This document shows, one piece after another, positions 36,774 through 46,268 of a DNA stretch of 46,436 nt. The stretch comes from Tardiphaga sp. (GTDB taxonomy: Bacteria > Pseudomonadota > Alphaproteobacteria > Rhizobiales > Xanthobacteraceae), in the NCBI GenBank assembly GCA_030147505.1, contig JASBVG010000079.1:1-46436 (forward strand). Direction: 5' to 3'. Within the stretch, counting starts at the first letter, position 1, and every line of letters starts with the position of its first letter. The notes under the pieces were generated by a model. That model was not told the origin of the DNA. It saw only the letters and a program-made list of their open reading frames with translations, and did no database searches. A program made the translations under genes and the position numbers.

Positions 36774-36796
36774 CGATTGCGACCTGCTGGACCTCC

Positions 36797-38572
36797 ATGA
36801 TCAAACTCTACATCCGCGTGCTGGACCTGCTCGGCAAGGAAAAGCGCCTCGCCTGGTTTCTCGCCGTCGCCAATCTCCTGCTGGCGGGCGCGCAATTCGC
36901 CGAGCCGGTGCTGTTCGGCCGCATTATCGATGTGCTGACGAAGAGTCCGGCACCGGGCACAACGGACGCGGCTGCGACTTCGCCGTGGCCACTGCTCGCC
37001 GCCTGGGTCGGCTTCGGCCTGTTCACGATCCTATGCGGCGCCATCGTCGCGCTGCATGCGGACCGCCTCGCGCATCGACAGCGCCAGGCGGTGCTGACCG
37101 ACTATTTCGAACACATCATGCAACTGCCGCTGACCTTCCACACCGGCACCCATTCCGGGCGCCTGATGAAAGTGATGCTGGCCGGCACCGATGCATTGTG
37201 GCGCGTGTGGCTCGGCTTCTTCCGCGAACACTTCGCCTCGATCGTCTCGCTGTTCATCCTGCTGCCGCTGTCGGTCTATCTGAACTGGCGACTCGCCGCC
37301 TTGCTGATGATCCTCTGCGTGGTGTTCACCATCCTCACCACGCTGGTGGTGCGCAAGACATCGGGCATGCAGACCGAGGTCGAGGAGCATTATGGCGACC
37401 TGTCGGCACGGGCGTCGGATTCTCTGAGCAATGTCGCGCTGGTGCAGAGCTTCACCCGCATCGAAGCAGAAGTCTCGAGCCTGCGCGGTGTCTCCAGCCA
37501 GCTGCTCGCCGCACAAATGCCCGTGCTCTCCTGGTGGGCGATCGTCTCGGTGATGACGCGCGCATCGACCACCATCACGGTGCTGGCCATCTTCACGGTC
37601 GGCATCGCGCTGCATCAGCAGGGGCTGACCACGGTCGGCGAGATCGTGATGTTCGTCTCCTTCGCCACCATGCTGATCCAGCGCCTCGAACAGGTGGTCG
37701 CTTTCATCAACAGCGTGTTCATGGAAGCGCCGCGCCTGCGCGAATTCATGAATGTGCTCGACGCCGTGCCGGCGGTGCGCGACCGCATCGATGCCGTCGA
37801 TCCCGGCCGCCTGCAGGGACTGGTCGAATTCAGGGACGTATCGTTCTCCTATGATGGCAAGCGGCCGGCGATCCAGGATCTCACTTTCACGGCGCTGCCC
37901 GGCCAGACCATCGCTCTCGTCGGCTCCACAGGTGCAGGCAAGTCGACGGCCATTGCACTGCTGCATCGTGCCTTCGATCCGCAATCCGGCATCATCTCCA
38001 TCGACGGCATGGATGTACGGGCGCTGACGCTGTCTGGCCTGCGCCGGAATATCGGCGTCGTGTTCCAGGAGGCGCTGTTGTTCAACCGCTCGATCGCGGA
38101 GAACCTTCGCGTCGGCAAGCCTGATGCCACCGACGAGGAATTGCGCGTCGCGGCCGAGCGCGCCCAGGCGCTCGACTTCATCACCCGCAGCGATCACGGC
38201 TTCGATACCAACGCCGGCGAACGCGGCCGCATGCTGTCCGGCGGCGAGCGCCAGCGGCTCTCCATTGCGCGGGCCCTGCTCAAGGATCCGCCAATCCTGA
38301 TCCTGGACGAGGCGACCTCGGCGCTGGATGCCGTGACCGAAGCCAAGCTCAACCTCGCTCTCGACGAAGTGATGAAGGGGCGCACAACCTTCGTGATCGC
38401 CCATCGCCTCTCGACCATCCGCAACGCCACACGCATCCTCGTCTTCGAGCACGGCCGCGTGACCGAAGCGGGAACTTTCGATGAACTTGTGGCCCAGGGC
38501 GGGTATTTTGCGAAACTCGCAGAGGCGCAGTTCATGGTGCAGGAACAGGCAAGAGCGGAAGCGGGGATGTGA
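36797..38572 (+). CDS. ndvA: Cyclic beta-glucan exporter, ABC transporter with fused ATPase (NdvA/ChvA-like)
   Basis: The protein has 591 residues. The N-terminus ([20 protein letters not shown], then [16 protein letters not shown]) is typical of NdvA/ChvA, followed by six membrane segments (about 15-310). The ATPase part (about 335-575) has Walker [12 protein letters not shown], the signature [16 protein letters not shown] and Walker [13 protein letters not shown]. It works as a homodimer exporting cyclic glucan to the periplasm, needed for osmotic adaptation and host interaction in rhizobia. No glucan synthase (ndvB) is in the window. The overlap with other lipid-A-type exporters makes the substrate likely, not certain. 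Confidence 0.88.
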   Translation: MIKLYIRVLDLLGKEKRLAWFLAVANLLLAGAQFAEPVLFGRIIDVLTKSPAPGTTDAAATSPWPLLAAWVGFGLFTILCGAIVALHADRLAHRQRQAVLTDYFEHIMQLPLTFHTGTHSGRLMKVMLAGTDALWRVWLGFFREHFASIVSLFILLPLSVYLNWRLAALLMILCVVFTILTTLVVRKTSGMQTEVEEHYGDLSARASDSLSNVALVQSFTRIEAEVSSLRGVSSQLLAAQMPVLSWWAIVSVMTRASTTITVLAIFTVGIALHQQGLTTVGEIVMFVSFATMLIQRLEQVVAFINSVFMEAPRLREFMNVLDAVPAVRDRIDAVDPGRLQGLVEFRDVSFSYDGKRPAIQDLTFTALPGQTIALVGSTGAGKSTAIALLHRAFDPQSGIISIDGMDVRALTLSGLRRNIGVVFQEALLFNRSIAENLRVGKPDATDEELRVAAERAQALDFITRSDHGFDTNAGERGRMLSGGERQRLSIARALLKDPPILILDEATSALDAVTEAKLNLALDEVMKGRTTFVIAHRLSTIRNATRILVFEHGRVTEAGTFDELVAQGGYFAKLAEAQFMVQEQARAEAGM

Positions 38573-38585
38573 GCCAAGCAACCCT

Positions 38586-38668
38586 GTCGTCGCCCGGCTT
38601 GACCCGGGCGATCCAGCAAACACTGGCAGCAGTGTCTACTGGGTCACCCGATCAAGTCAGGTGACGAC
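38586..38668. repeat. Paired GC-rich palindromic element (REP/BIME type)
   Basis: Outer arms GTCGTC ... GACGAC bracket two inner hairpins: CGCCCGGCTTGACCCGGGCG-type pairing on the left and GTCACC...GGTGAC on the right, with ACACTG/CAGTGT between. Related elements occur at 40341-40424 and 43444-43569. The whole 294-bp gap 38573-38866 holds no gene. Confidence 0.75.
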
Positions 38669-38866
38669 AACCTAGGCACTGCCGAACTTTGGCCCACTTC
38701 CTCACCGATTTAACCCACTCGCCACTGTTCTGATGCGCCTGGCCGGTATAGGTTTGCTGTCATCACTGCGTGACGGCCAACTGATTTTAACGTCCCTCAC
38801 CTTCCTCATTGCTGCGCGCGGTGCTCAAGGCACGGCAGGCGGGCCGCCAAGGACCGGAACCGGATA

Positions 38867-40330
38867 GTGCAGTTTCCCTCCGTATCACTTCGCCCGTCGC
38901 TGACCTCCCTCGCCGCCGTCGCGGTGTTGACCGTTACCCTCCTCGCACCACATGCCGCTCGTGCCGAAGCGACGCTCGTGATCGAAGCAGACACCGGCAA
39001 GGTGCTGCAGGCGGAGAATGCCACCTATCCGTGGCATCCGGCATCGGTCACCAAGATCATGACCGCCTATGTGACGCTGAAGGCCGTGAAAGAGGGGCGC
39101 CTCCGTCTCGATTCAGTCTTCACCGTGTCGCCGACCGCCGCCGCCGAGTCGCCCTCCAAGATGGGTTTCAAGGCTGGCACCCAGGTGACCGTCGAGAATG
39201 CGCTCACCATGATGATGGTGAAGTCAGCCAACGACATGGCCGTCGTGCTGGCCGAGGGCGTCGGTGGCTCCATCGATGGCTTCTCCGCGATGATGAACTC
39301 CAATGCCCAGCGCCTCGGCATGACGCAGACGCGCTATGTCAATCCAAATGGCCTGCCCGCCGACGAGCAGGTGACCTCGGCGCGCGACCTTGCGATCCTC
39401 GCCCGCGCCGTGATTCGCGACCTGCCGGAATACGAATATTTCATGCACATCCCGGCGATGAAATTCGGCCGCCGCATCACTCCGAATTTCAACAAGCTGA
39501 TCGGCCGTTATCCCGGTGCCGATGGTTTCAAGACCGGCTTCATCTGTGCCTCCGGCTACAACCTCGTTGCCTCCGCCACCCGCAACAACAAGCGTCTGAT
39601 CGCCGTCGTGCTTGGCTCGACATCGGGCCATGCCCGCGCCGTCAAGGCCGCACAACTGCTTGAGGCCGGCTTCGGCAACAGCAATGGCGGCCTGACCTGG
39701 CTGAAGCCGGCGCTCGGCACGGTCGATGCGATGCCGCCGATTGATGCGGCACCGCCGAACCTGCGCGACGAAATGTGCGGACCGAAGCGCAAGCGCCAGG
39801 GTCCCATGAGCGACGAGGATGCGGTTGCGAGCAGCGAGGCCAGCAGCTCGGCCGCGCTGTCGTTCTTTGCCGGTGGATTGCAGCCGCCAACGCTTCGCCC
39901 CGAAGACATGATCGCCGCGGCGGCAGCGCCAGCCGACCCCGTCATCGTCTATACCGGGCCGAAGAAGACCGGCGCCGACCTGATCGCCGCCAATGCGGTG
40001 GAAGAAGCCAAACAGACGCCGAAGGCCAAGCCCAAGAAGGGCACCAAAACCGCGGCAAAGAAGCCGGACGCTGCGGCGGAGAAGAAGGACGCAAAGGCGA
40101 CGGCCGAGAACAAGCCGGCGGCCAAGCCGGCAGCTCCGAAACATGCGGCCGCGAAGCCCGATGCCGCCACCGCAAAACCGGCTGCGAAGCCCGATGCGGC
40201 GAAGCCGGCTGCGGTCGCCAAGCCTGCAGCCAAGCCGGCCACGGCAGCCAGCGCGCCCGCCAAACCGAAGCCGGCCAAGCCCGCCGCCACCGGCGAAGCC
40301 AAGCCCGCTGCGACAACACCGCGCAGCTAG
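38867..40330 (+). CDS. D-alanyl-D-alanine carboxypeptidase (PBP5/6, DacF-like) with Lys/Ala/Pro-rich tail
   Basis: The protein has 487 residues. A signal peptide (about 1-33, ending AARA) leads to the penicillin-binding domain: active-site SVTK (about 60-63), SAN (about 117-119) and KTG in GADGFKTGFICASGYN (about 220-235). It trims the terminal D-Ala of peptidoglycan stems. From about 355 the sequence becomes low-complexity, and the last 110 residues are a histone-H1-like tail of K, A and P (for example AKPAAKPDAAKPAAVAKPAA). Such a basic tail could bind anionic wall polymers; that is a guess. The start codon is GTG. Confidence 0.9.
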   Translation: MQFPSVSLRPSLTSLAAVAVLTVTLLAPHAARAEATLVIEADTGKVLQAENATYPWHPASVTKIMTAYVTLKAVKEGRLRLDSVFTVSPTAAAESPSKMGFKAGTQVTVENALTMMMVKSANDMAVVLAEGVGGSIDGFSAMMNSNAQRLGMTQTRYVNPNGLPADEQVTSARDLAILARAVIRDLPEYEYFMHIPAMKFGRRITPNFNKLIGRYPGADGFKTGFICASGYNLVASATRNNKRLIAVVLGSTSGHARAVKAAQLLEAGFGNSNGGLTWLKPALGTVDAMPPIDAAPPNLRDEMCGPKRKRQGPMSDEDAVASSEASSSAALSFFAGGLQPPTLRPEDMIAAAAAPADPVIVYTGPKKTGADLIAANAVEEAKQTPKAKPKKGTKTAAKKPDAAAEKKDAKATAENKPAAKPAAPKHAAAKPDAATAKPAAKPDAAKPAAVAKPAAKPATAASAPAKPKPAKPAATGEAKPAATTPRS

Positions 40331-40340
40331 GCAACCTCTC

Positions 40341-40424
40341 TGTCATGCCCGGGCCTGTCCCGGGCCTCCACTTTGCCAACTCTTCAAAGAAAGCTGGATG
40401 GCCGGGTCAAGCCCGGCCATGACA
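40341..40424. repeat. Paired GC-rich palindromic element (REP/BIME type)
   Basis: TGTCATGCCCGGGCCTGTCC at the left end mirrors GGGTCAAGCCCGGCCATGACA-type sequence at the right end. It resembles the elements at 38586 and 43444 in ends (TGTCxTC/GATGACA type) and size. Confidence 0.75.
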
Positions 40425-40584
40425 TCGCATATCGACACGACCGAACCTTCACAGCGCCAACCTTAACCAATCCCATGCCTTGATCCCCGGCGTCGCCGCA
40501 TCCTGCGTGCGAGGCGGCTTGCCTTGGCGGCGCGATCTGCTCAATACTCCGCGCAACGAACAAATTTCCAAAGGGGGAAATGTC

Positions 40585-42273
40585 ATGGAGCGCTCCTGGC
40601 TCAAGCACTATCCGGCCGGCGTGCCCGCCGATATCGACACCAGCCAGTATCCGTCGCTGGTGGCATTGCTGGAAGAAAGCTTCGCGAAGTTTCGCGACCG
40701 CAAGGCCTTCATCTGCATGGACAAGGCCATCACCTATCGCGAGCTCGATGAATACTCGGTGGCGCTGGGCGCCTATCTGCAGAGCAAGGGCCTCGCCAAA
40801 GGCGCCCGCGTCGCGCTGATGATGCCCAACGTGCTGCAATATCCGGTCGCGACCTGCGCCGTGCTGCGCGCCGGCTATGCCGCCGTCAATGTCAATCCGC
40901 TCTACACGCCGCGCGAACTCGAGCACCAGCTCAAGGACAGCGGCGCCGAAGCCATCATCGTGCTGGAGAACTTTGCCTCCGTCGTGCAGCAGGTGATCGC
41001 CAAGACCCAGGTGAAGCATGTGATCGTCGCGAGCATGGGCGACATGCTCGGCTTCAAGGGCATGATCGTGAACCTCGTGGTCCGCCGCGTGAAGAAGATG
41101 GTGCCGGCCTTCAGCCTGCCCGGCGCCGTGGCCTTCAACGACGCGGTATCGGCGGGTCGCAGCATGACGCTGAAGAAGCCGGCACTCGGACCGGACGATG
41201 TCGCCTTCCTGCAATATACGGGTGGCACCACCGGCGTCTCGAAAGGCGCGACGCTGCTCCATCGCAACGTGATCGCCAACATGCTGCAGAACGACGCCTG
41301 GCTGCAACCGGCGCTCCGCAAGCCGCCGAAATTGGACCAGTTGTTCATCGTCTGCGCACTGCCGCTGTATCACATCTTCGCGCTGACGGCCTGCTTCCTG
41401 CTCGCGGTGCGCGCCGGCGGCGTCAATCTGCTGATCCCCAATCCGCGCGACATGGCCGGCTTCATCAAGGAACTGAAAAAATATCAGGTCAACAGCTTCC
41501 CGGCCGTCAACACGCTCTATAACGGATTGCTGAATACGCCGGGCTTCGACGAGATCGATTTCTCCAAGCTGAAGATTTCCAATGGCGGCGGCATGGCCGT
41601 GCAGAGGGCGGTCGCCGAGAAGTGGCAGAAGGCGACAGGCTGCCTGATCGCCGAAGGTTACGGCCTGTCCGAAACCGCGCCGGTGCTGACCTGCAATCCG
41701 CCTGACATCGACAGCTTCACCGGCACCATCGGATTGCCGGTGCCATCGACCTATCTCTCGATCCGCGACGACGACGGCAATGAAGTGCCGCTCGGACAGC
41801 CCGGCGAGATCTGCGCCAAGGGCCCGCAGGTGATGGCCGGCTACTGGAACAGGCCGGAAGAGACCGCCAAGGTCATGACCGCCGACGGCTTCTTCCGCAC
41901 CGGCGACATCGGCATCATGGACGCCGAGGGCTTCACCAAGATCGTCGACCGCAAGAAGGACATGGTGCTGGTCTCCGGCTTCAACGTCTATCCGAACGAG
42001 GTCGAGGACGTGATCGCCAGCCATCCGGGCGTGCTGGAATGCGCCGTGATCGGCGTACCCGATGCGAAGACCACCGAAGCGGTGAAGGCCTTCGTGGTGA
42101 AGAAGGACCCGAACCTCACGGCCGAGGACATCATCAAGTTCTGTCACGGCCAACTCACCAACTACAAGGTGCCCAAGCAGATCGAGTTCCGCACCGCTCT
42201 GCCGAAGACCAATGTCGGCAAGATCCTGCGCCGCGAACTCCGCGACGAGAAGAAGCAGGAGGCGGCGGCCTGA
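40585..42273 (+). CDS. fadD: Long-chain fatty-acid-CoA ligase
   Basis: The protein has 562 residues of the AMP-forming ligase family: P-loop-like YTGGTTGVSKGATL (about 212-225), GYGLSETAPVLTCNPP (about 359-374), GFFRTGDIGIMDAEGF (about 433-448) and DRKKDMVLVSGFNVYPNEVE (about 454-473), with the C-terminal catalytic Lys in KTNVGKILRREL. It activates long-chain fatty acids to acyl-CoA at the membrane. The ATG at 40585 is preceded by AAGGGGGAAA. An in-frame ATG at 40480 lies in the intergenic region and is rejected. Confidence 0.94.
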   Translation: MERSWLKHYPAGVPADIDTSQYPSLVALLEESFAKFRDRKAFICMDKAITYRELDEYSVALGAYLQSKGLAKGARVALMMPNVLQYPVATCAVLRAGYAAVNVNPLYTPRELEHQLKDSGAEAIIVLENFASVVQQVIAKTQVKHVIVASMGDMLGFKGMIVNLVVRRVKKMVPAFSLPGAVAFNDAVSAGRSMTLKKPALGPDDVAFLQYTGGTTGVSKGATLLHRNVIANMLQNDAWLQPALRKPPKLDQLFIVCALPLYHIFALTACFLLAVRAGGVNLLIPNPRDMAGFIKELKKYQVNSFPAVNTLYNGLLNTPGFDEIDFSKLKISNGGGMAVQRAVAEKWQKATGCLIAEGYGLSETAPVLTCNPPDIDSFTGTIGLPVPSTYLSIRDDDGNEVPLGQPGEICAKGPQVMAGYWNRPEETAKVMTADGFFRTGDIGIMDAEGFTKIVDRKKDMVLVSGFNVYPNEVEDVIASHPGVLECAVIGVPDAKTTEAVKAFVVKKDPNLTAEDIIKFCHGQLTNYKVPKQIEFRTALPKTNVGKILRRELRDEKKQEAAA

Positions 42274-42321
42274 TCTGATGCTATGGGGTGGGCGTACCAC
42301 GCTCACCCCATGGACTGCCGC

Positions 42322-42867
42322 ATGACCACCACGACCCCCGCCGACGTCATCGCCTTCTGGACCGCCGCCGGCTGGGACCGCTGGTACGCCAAGAACGACG
42401 CTTTCGATACCGAGATCAAGGTGCGCTTCCTCGCCACTTATGAAGCCGGCCGCGATGGCAAGCTGGCCTCATGGGAAGACAGCGACGACGGCACGCTGGC
42501 ACTGATCATTGTGCTCGACCAATTCCCCCGCAATCTGTTCCGCAACGATCCTCGTGCCTTTGCCACCGATGCGCTGGCCTGTGCCCTCGCCAAGCGCGCC
42601 ATCGCCCGCGGTGTGGGTGACCGAGTCGATCCTGTGATGCGTCAGTTCGTCTACATGCCACTGATGCATTCGGAAGAACTCGCCGATCAGGAGCAGTGCT
42701 GCGCCCTCTTCCGCGCCGCCGGCCAGACCGACAATCTGAAATTCGCCGACATCCATGCGGACATCATCCGTAAGTTTGGCCGCTTCCCGCACCGGAATGC
42801 CGTACTCGGGCGCGAGACGACGGCCGACGAACAGGCGTTTCTGGATGCAGGCGGGTTCAAGGGCTGA
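42322..42867 (+). CDS. DUF924 family protein
   Basis: The protein has 181 residues, all alpha-helical. ADVIAFWTAAGWDRWYAKND (start), LALIIVLDQFPRNLFRND (about 57-74), FVYMPLMHSEELADQEQ (about 105-121) and GRFPHRNAVLGRETTADE (near the end) are the family's conserved blocks. The family has a TPR-like fold and no established activity. In-frame ATGs at 42283 and 42310 exist; MTTTTPADVIAFW fits the family best. It follows fadD by 48 bp and may share its transcript. Confidence 0.88.
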   Translation: MTTTTPADVIAFWTAAGWDRWYAKNDAFDTEIKVRFLATYEAGRDGKLASWEDSDDGTLALIIVLDQFPRNLFRNDPRAFATDALACALAKRAIARGVGDRVDPVMRQFVYMPLMHSEELADQEQCCALFRAAGQTDNLKFADIHADIIRKFGRFPHRNAVLGRETTADEQAFLDAGGFKG

Positions 42868-42934
42868 CGGCCAATATTGCCCGTGTCATCACCGCGGTCT
42901 AAAAAACCCTCATCCACATCTGGAGAGAGCGACC

Positions 42935-43420
42935 ATGAGCATCCAAGTCGGCGACAAGCTGCCCGAGACCAAGTTTCGCGTGATGACCGAGGAAGGCCCG
43001 GCGGTGAAGACCACCGACGACATCTTCAAGGGCAAGAAAGTGGCGCTGTTCGCGGTGCCCGGCGCCTATACCGGCACCTGCCACAAGATGCATCTGCCGA
43101 GCATCTTCCTCAATGCCTATGCCATCAAGGGCAAGGGCGTCGACACCATCGCCATCACCTCGGTCAACGATGCCTTCGTGATGAATGCCTGGAAGAAGGA
43201 CACGGATCTGCGCGACGAAGCCGTGTTTCTGGCCGATGGCAATGCCGAATTCGCCAAGGCCATCGGCCTCGATCTCGACGCCTCCGGCAACGGCCTCGGC
43301 ATCCGCTCCAAGCGCTATTCGATGCTGGTGGAAGACGGCGTGGTGACCAAGCTCAATCTCGAGCCGGCACCGGGCAAGGTCGAAGTCTCGGGCGGCGATA
43401 CGCTGCTGGGGCAGCTGTGA
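42935..43420 (+). CDS. Peroxiredoxin, Prx5/AhpE-like (1-Cys)
   Basis: The protein has 161 residues. The thioredoxin-fold peroxidase motif PGAYTGTCHKMHLPSIF holds the peroxidatic Cys at about 49, preceded by Pro and Thr as required; the later Arg is in GIRSKRYSM (about 123-131). It contains no other cysteine, so it should be a 1-Cys enzyme reduced by glutathione/glutaredoxin or another thiol. It reduces hydroperoxides. GGAGAGAG lies before the ATG. In many alphaproteobacteria this gene sits near rnhA, as here. Confidence 0.93.
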   Translation: MSIQVGDKLPETKFRVMTEEGPAVKTTDDIFKGKKVALFAVPGAYTGTCHKMHLPSIFLNAYAIKGKGVDTIAITSVNDAFVMNAWKKDTDLRDEAVFLADGNAEFAKAIGLDLDASGNGLGIRSKRYSMLVEDGVVTKLNLEPAPGKVEVSGGDTLLGQL

Positions 43421-43443
43421 GCTGAGGCTCACGCAACACACTC

Positions 43444-43569
43444 ACTGTCGTCGCCCGGCCGTGCGCACAATTGCGCGCCAGGACCGGGCGAACCAGTAAT
43501 CACCGGCTTCAGTGATTATCTTCAACGACTGAGTTTACTGGATCACCCGCTTTCGCGGGTGATGACAGT
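43444..43569. repeat. Paired GC-rich palindromic element (REP/BIME type)
   Basis: ACTGTCGTCGCCCGG at the left end pairs with GGGTGATGACAGT at the right end (8 of 9 outer bases). Inner hairpins include CACCCGCTTTCGCGGGTG (43544-43561). It lies between convergent peroxiredoxin and rnhA genes and may act as a terminator. Confidence 0.75.
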
Positions 43570-43625
43570 TAGAGCTTGGGGATGACAATCTGAGTTAGGG
43601 AGCGCTTCAGCGCATCAACCCACTC

Positions 43626-44075
43626 TCACTTCTTCGTCCGCGCCTCCGCCAGCCCATCGCGCGCCAGTTGATCCGCGCGTTCGTTCTCGGCGTGGCCGGC
43701 ATGGCCCTTGACCCAGTGCCAGCGGATCTCATGCGTATGCAGCGCGGCATCGAGGCGCTGCCAGAGATCGACATTCTTCACCGGCTTCTTGTCGGCGGTC
43801 TTCCAGCCGTTTTTCTTCCAGCCGTGAATCCAGCTCATGATGCCGTTGCGCAGATACTGGCTGTCGGTGTGCAGATCCACGCTGCACGGCTTCTTCAGCG
43901 CTTCCAGCGCCGAGATCGCGGCCATCAGCTCCATGCGATTGTTGGTCGTATGCGCCTCGCCGCCCTTCAGCTCTTTCTCGACATCGCCGAAGCGCAGGAT
44001 CGCGCCCCAACCGCCGGGGCCTGGATTTCCCGAACAGGCGCCGTCCGTATAGATCGTCACCGTAGGATTGCTCAC
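43626..44075 (-). CDS. rnhA: Ribonuclease HI
   Basis: The protein has 149 residues. The catalytic acids are visible: Asp in [17 protein letters not shown] (about 11), Glu in [12 protein letters not shown] (about 49), Asp in [12 protein letters not shown] (about 71) and the late Asp in [15 protein letters not shown] (about 135). It cuts the RNA strand of RNA-DNA hybrids. The GTG start overlaps the thrB stop (GTGA), showing coupling in an ispH-thrB-rnhA operon. Confidence 0.96.
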   Translation of the reverse strand: MSNPTVTIYTDGACSGNPGPGGWGAILRFGDVEKELKGGEAHTTNNRMELMAAISALEALKKPCSVDLHTDSQYLRNGIMSWIHGWKKNGWKTADKKPVKNVDLWQRLDAALHTHEIRWHWVKGHAGHAENERADQLARDGLAEARTKK

Positions 44076-45052
44076 GCAGGCTGTCCCGCAGCTTCCAGGC
44101 CGTAATCGGCCATGCTGTTCACCGCCTGATGGAAACGCAGCTTGCGGACATATTCCAGCGGATCCTTCGGCTTCACGAACGCGCCTTCCGGCACGTTGAG
44201 GAAGTCCACCAGACGCGTCAGCAGGAAGCGGATCGCCGAGCCCCGCGCCAGCAGCGGAAACGCCGCCTGCTCCGCATCGGTGAGCGGGCGCGTCTTGTTA
44301 TAGCCGTTCAGCAATGCACGCGCCTTGGTGGCGTTGAACGACAGATCCGGCTCGAAGCACCAGGCATTCAGGCAGATCGCCACGTCATAGGCGAGCATGT
44401 CGTTGCAGGAGAACGGAAAGTCGATCAGGCCGGAGAGCTTGTCGCCGAGGAAGAAGACATTGTCCGGAAACAGGTCGGCATGGATCACGCCTTCCGGCAG
44501 ATCGCTCGGCCAGTGCGCGGCGAGATCGGCCAGTTCGGTCTCCAGAAACGCGCGCAGACCCGGCTGCACGGTATCGGCGCGCGGCGCCGCCAGCTCGAGC
44601 AGATGTCGCCAGCCTTCCACCGACAGATTGTTGGCGCGCTTCAGCGGAAAATCCACGCCCGCCACATGCATGCGCGCCAGCGCATCGCCGACGCCGGCGC
44701 ACTGCACCGCGCTCGGCCGGCGTGGCCACATGCCCTCGAGGAAGTTGATGATCGCGGCCGGCCTGCCGGCGAGCGACGAATACACTGCGCCGTCATGGGT
44801 CTTCTGCGGCTGGGGGCAGTTCACACCGCGCGCGCACAGATGCGCCATCAAGCCGAGAAAATACGGCAGGTCGTCGAGCGCCACGCGCTTCTCGTAGAGC
44901 GTGAGGATGTACGCGCCCTTCGAGGTGTGCAGCAGGTAGTTGGAATTCTCGACACCTTCGGCGATGCCCTTGTAGGAGAGCAGTTCGCCGATGTCGTATT
45001 GCTCGAGGAAGGCCTGCAGATCGTCGGAAGCGACGTCGGTGTAAACCGCCAT
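44072..45052 (-). CDS. thrB: Homoserine kinase, ThrB type II (APH-like fold)
   Basis: The protein has 326 residues. It is of the alphaproteobacterial aminoglycoside-phosphotransferase-like homoserine kinase type: [20 protein letters not shown] (about 16-35), catalytic loop [17 protein letters not shown] (about 189-205) and metal-binding [12 protein letters not shown] (about 208-219). It phosphorylates homoserine in threonine synthesis. The ATG lies four bases past the ispH stop; the longer frame to 45136 overlaps ispH and is rejected. Confidence 0.95.
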   Translation of the reverse strand: MAVYTDVASDDLQAFLEQYDIGELLSYKGIAEGVENSNYLLHTSKGAYILTLYEKRVALDDLPYFLGLMAHLCARGVNCPQPQKTHDGAVYSSLAGRPAAIINFLEGMWPRRPSAVQCAGVGDALARMHVAGVDFPLKRANNLSVEGWRHLLELAAPRADTVQPGLRAFLETELADLAAHWPSDLPEGVIHADLFPDNVFFLGDKLSGLIDFPFSCNDMLAYDVAICLNAWCFEPDLSFNATKARALLNGYNKTRPLTDAEQAAFPLLARGSAIRFLLTRLVDFLNVPEGAFVKPKDPLEYVRKLRFHQAVNSMADYGLEAAGQPA

Positions 45053-45056
45053 CGCC

Positions 45057-46034
45057 TTATGCGGCGGCTTCGGGACGCAGCGAGCGCGGCAGCGGGAAGA
45101 ATTCGTTCTCCTCGGCAGCCGACACCGTCTCCACATGCAGCGTGAAGCGCTGCGCGAAGGCGTCCATGATTTCCTCGACGATCACTTCCGGCGCCGAGGC
45201 GCCTGCGGTGATGCCGAGGCTGGTGATGCCTTCGAACATGCTCCAGTCGAGATCGCTGGCGCGCTGCGCCAGCACCGACACGCGGCACCCCTCGCGCTCG
45301 GCAACTTCGCGCAGGCGCTGCGAGTTCGACGAATTCGGCGCACCGACCACGATGAGGGCATCCACCACCGGCGCAACCTTCTTCACCGCGAGCTGGCGGT
45401 TGGTCGTGGCGTAGCAGATGTCTTCCTTGTGGGGACCGTTGATGTTCGGGAAGCGTTCCTTGAGCACGGCCACGATTTCAGCGGTGTCGTCGATGGACAG
45501 CGTGGTCTGTGTCACGAAAGCGAGATTGTCCGGATTCTTCGGCTGGAAGGTCTGGGCATCCTCGGCAGTCTCGATCAGCTGGACAGCGCCGGGCGGCAGC
45601 TGGCCGACGGTACCGACGACTTCCGGGTGATGCGAATGGCCGATCAGGAGGATTTCGCGGCCGCGCTTGAAATGGATCGCCGCCTCGCGGTGCACCTTGG
45701 TCACCAGCGGGCAGGTCGCGTCCAGCGAGAAGAAATTGCGCTGGCGGGCATCCTCGGGAACCGACTTCGGCACACCGTGGGCGGAAAATACTACCGGCGC
45801 CGTCGTATTGTCCGGAATTTCGGCGAGTTCCTCGACGAAAATGGCGCCCTTGGTCTTCAGGCTGTCCACGACATATTTGTTATGGACGATCTCGTGGCGG
45901 ACATAGACCGGCGCGCCATGGATGGCCAATGCGCGTTCCACCGTATCGATCGCCCGGACCACGCCGGCGCAGAAGCCACGTGGCGAGCAAAGTACGATTT
46001 TCAGGGCCGGTTTGGTCATATCGGGGCGATCCAT
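45057..46034 (-). CDS. ispH: 4-hydroxy-3-methylbut-2-enyl diphosphate reductase
   Basis: The protein has 325 residues. The three iron-sulfur cysteines are in [16 protein letters not shown] (start), [12 protein letters not shown] (about 103) and [15 protein letters not shown] (about 205). The active-site His and Glu are in [12 protein letters not shown] and [11 protein letters not shown], with [14 protein letters not shown] and [10 protein letters not shown] following. It makes IPP and DMAPP, the last step of the MEP isoprenoid path. The ATG at 46034 has AAGG close upstream; 46019 is a shorter alternative. First gene of the ispH-thrB-rnhA operon. Confidence 0.96.
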   Translation of the reverse strand: MDRPDMTKPALKIVLCSPRGFCAGVVRAIDTVERALAIHGAPVYVRHEIVHNKYVVDSLKTKGAIFVEELAEIPDNTTAPVVFSAHGVPKSVPEDARQRNFFSLDATCPLVTKVHREAAIHFKRGREILLIGHSHHPEVVGTVGQLPPGAVQLIETAEDAQTFQPKNPDNLAFVTQTTLSIDDTAEIVAVLKERFPNINGPHKEDICYATTNRQLAVKKVAPVVDALIVVGAPNSSNSQRLREVAEREGCRVSVLAQRASDLDWSMFEGITSLGITAGASAPEVIVEEIMDAFAQRFTLHVETVSAAEENEFFPLPRSLRPEAAA

Positions 46035-46157
46035 GTGCCTTGAGCGCCGGGAAAAGCGGGCGCACACCGTCAGATTGATGGAAAATCAGCCAAAGAGCTT
46101 GTTTGGGTAAGGACTTGGGCTGCGTTTGGGGCGCTGTCAAGGCCGAACTGTCCGCCA

Positions 46158-46187
46158 TTGCGCGTCAGCCCCGGCACAGCTTATATA
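46158..46187 (+). promoter_or_regulatory. Possible sigma-70 promoter of trcR
   Basis: TTGCGC (46158-46163) and TTATAT/TATATA (46181-46187) are spaced 17-18 bp in the divergent region between ispH and trcR, about 80 bp before the trcR start. The call is by pattern only. Confidence 0.35.
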
Positions 46188-46268
46188 GAAGGCCAATTCC
46201 CCGTCATCACCGATGACTTGACGACTCCGCCTCCGAAAGAGGTGGGCGGAGCACAAAGGAGATTTGCC

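Noticed and set aside
37031..38623. 530-codon minus-strand frame opposite ndvA
   Set aside because: Antisense shadow of a clear ABC transporter.
40384..42306. 640-codon minus-strand frame opposite fadD
   Set aside because: The plus strand encodes a complete FadD; the antisense protein has no recognisable feature.
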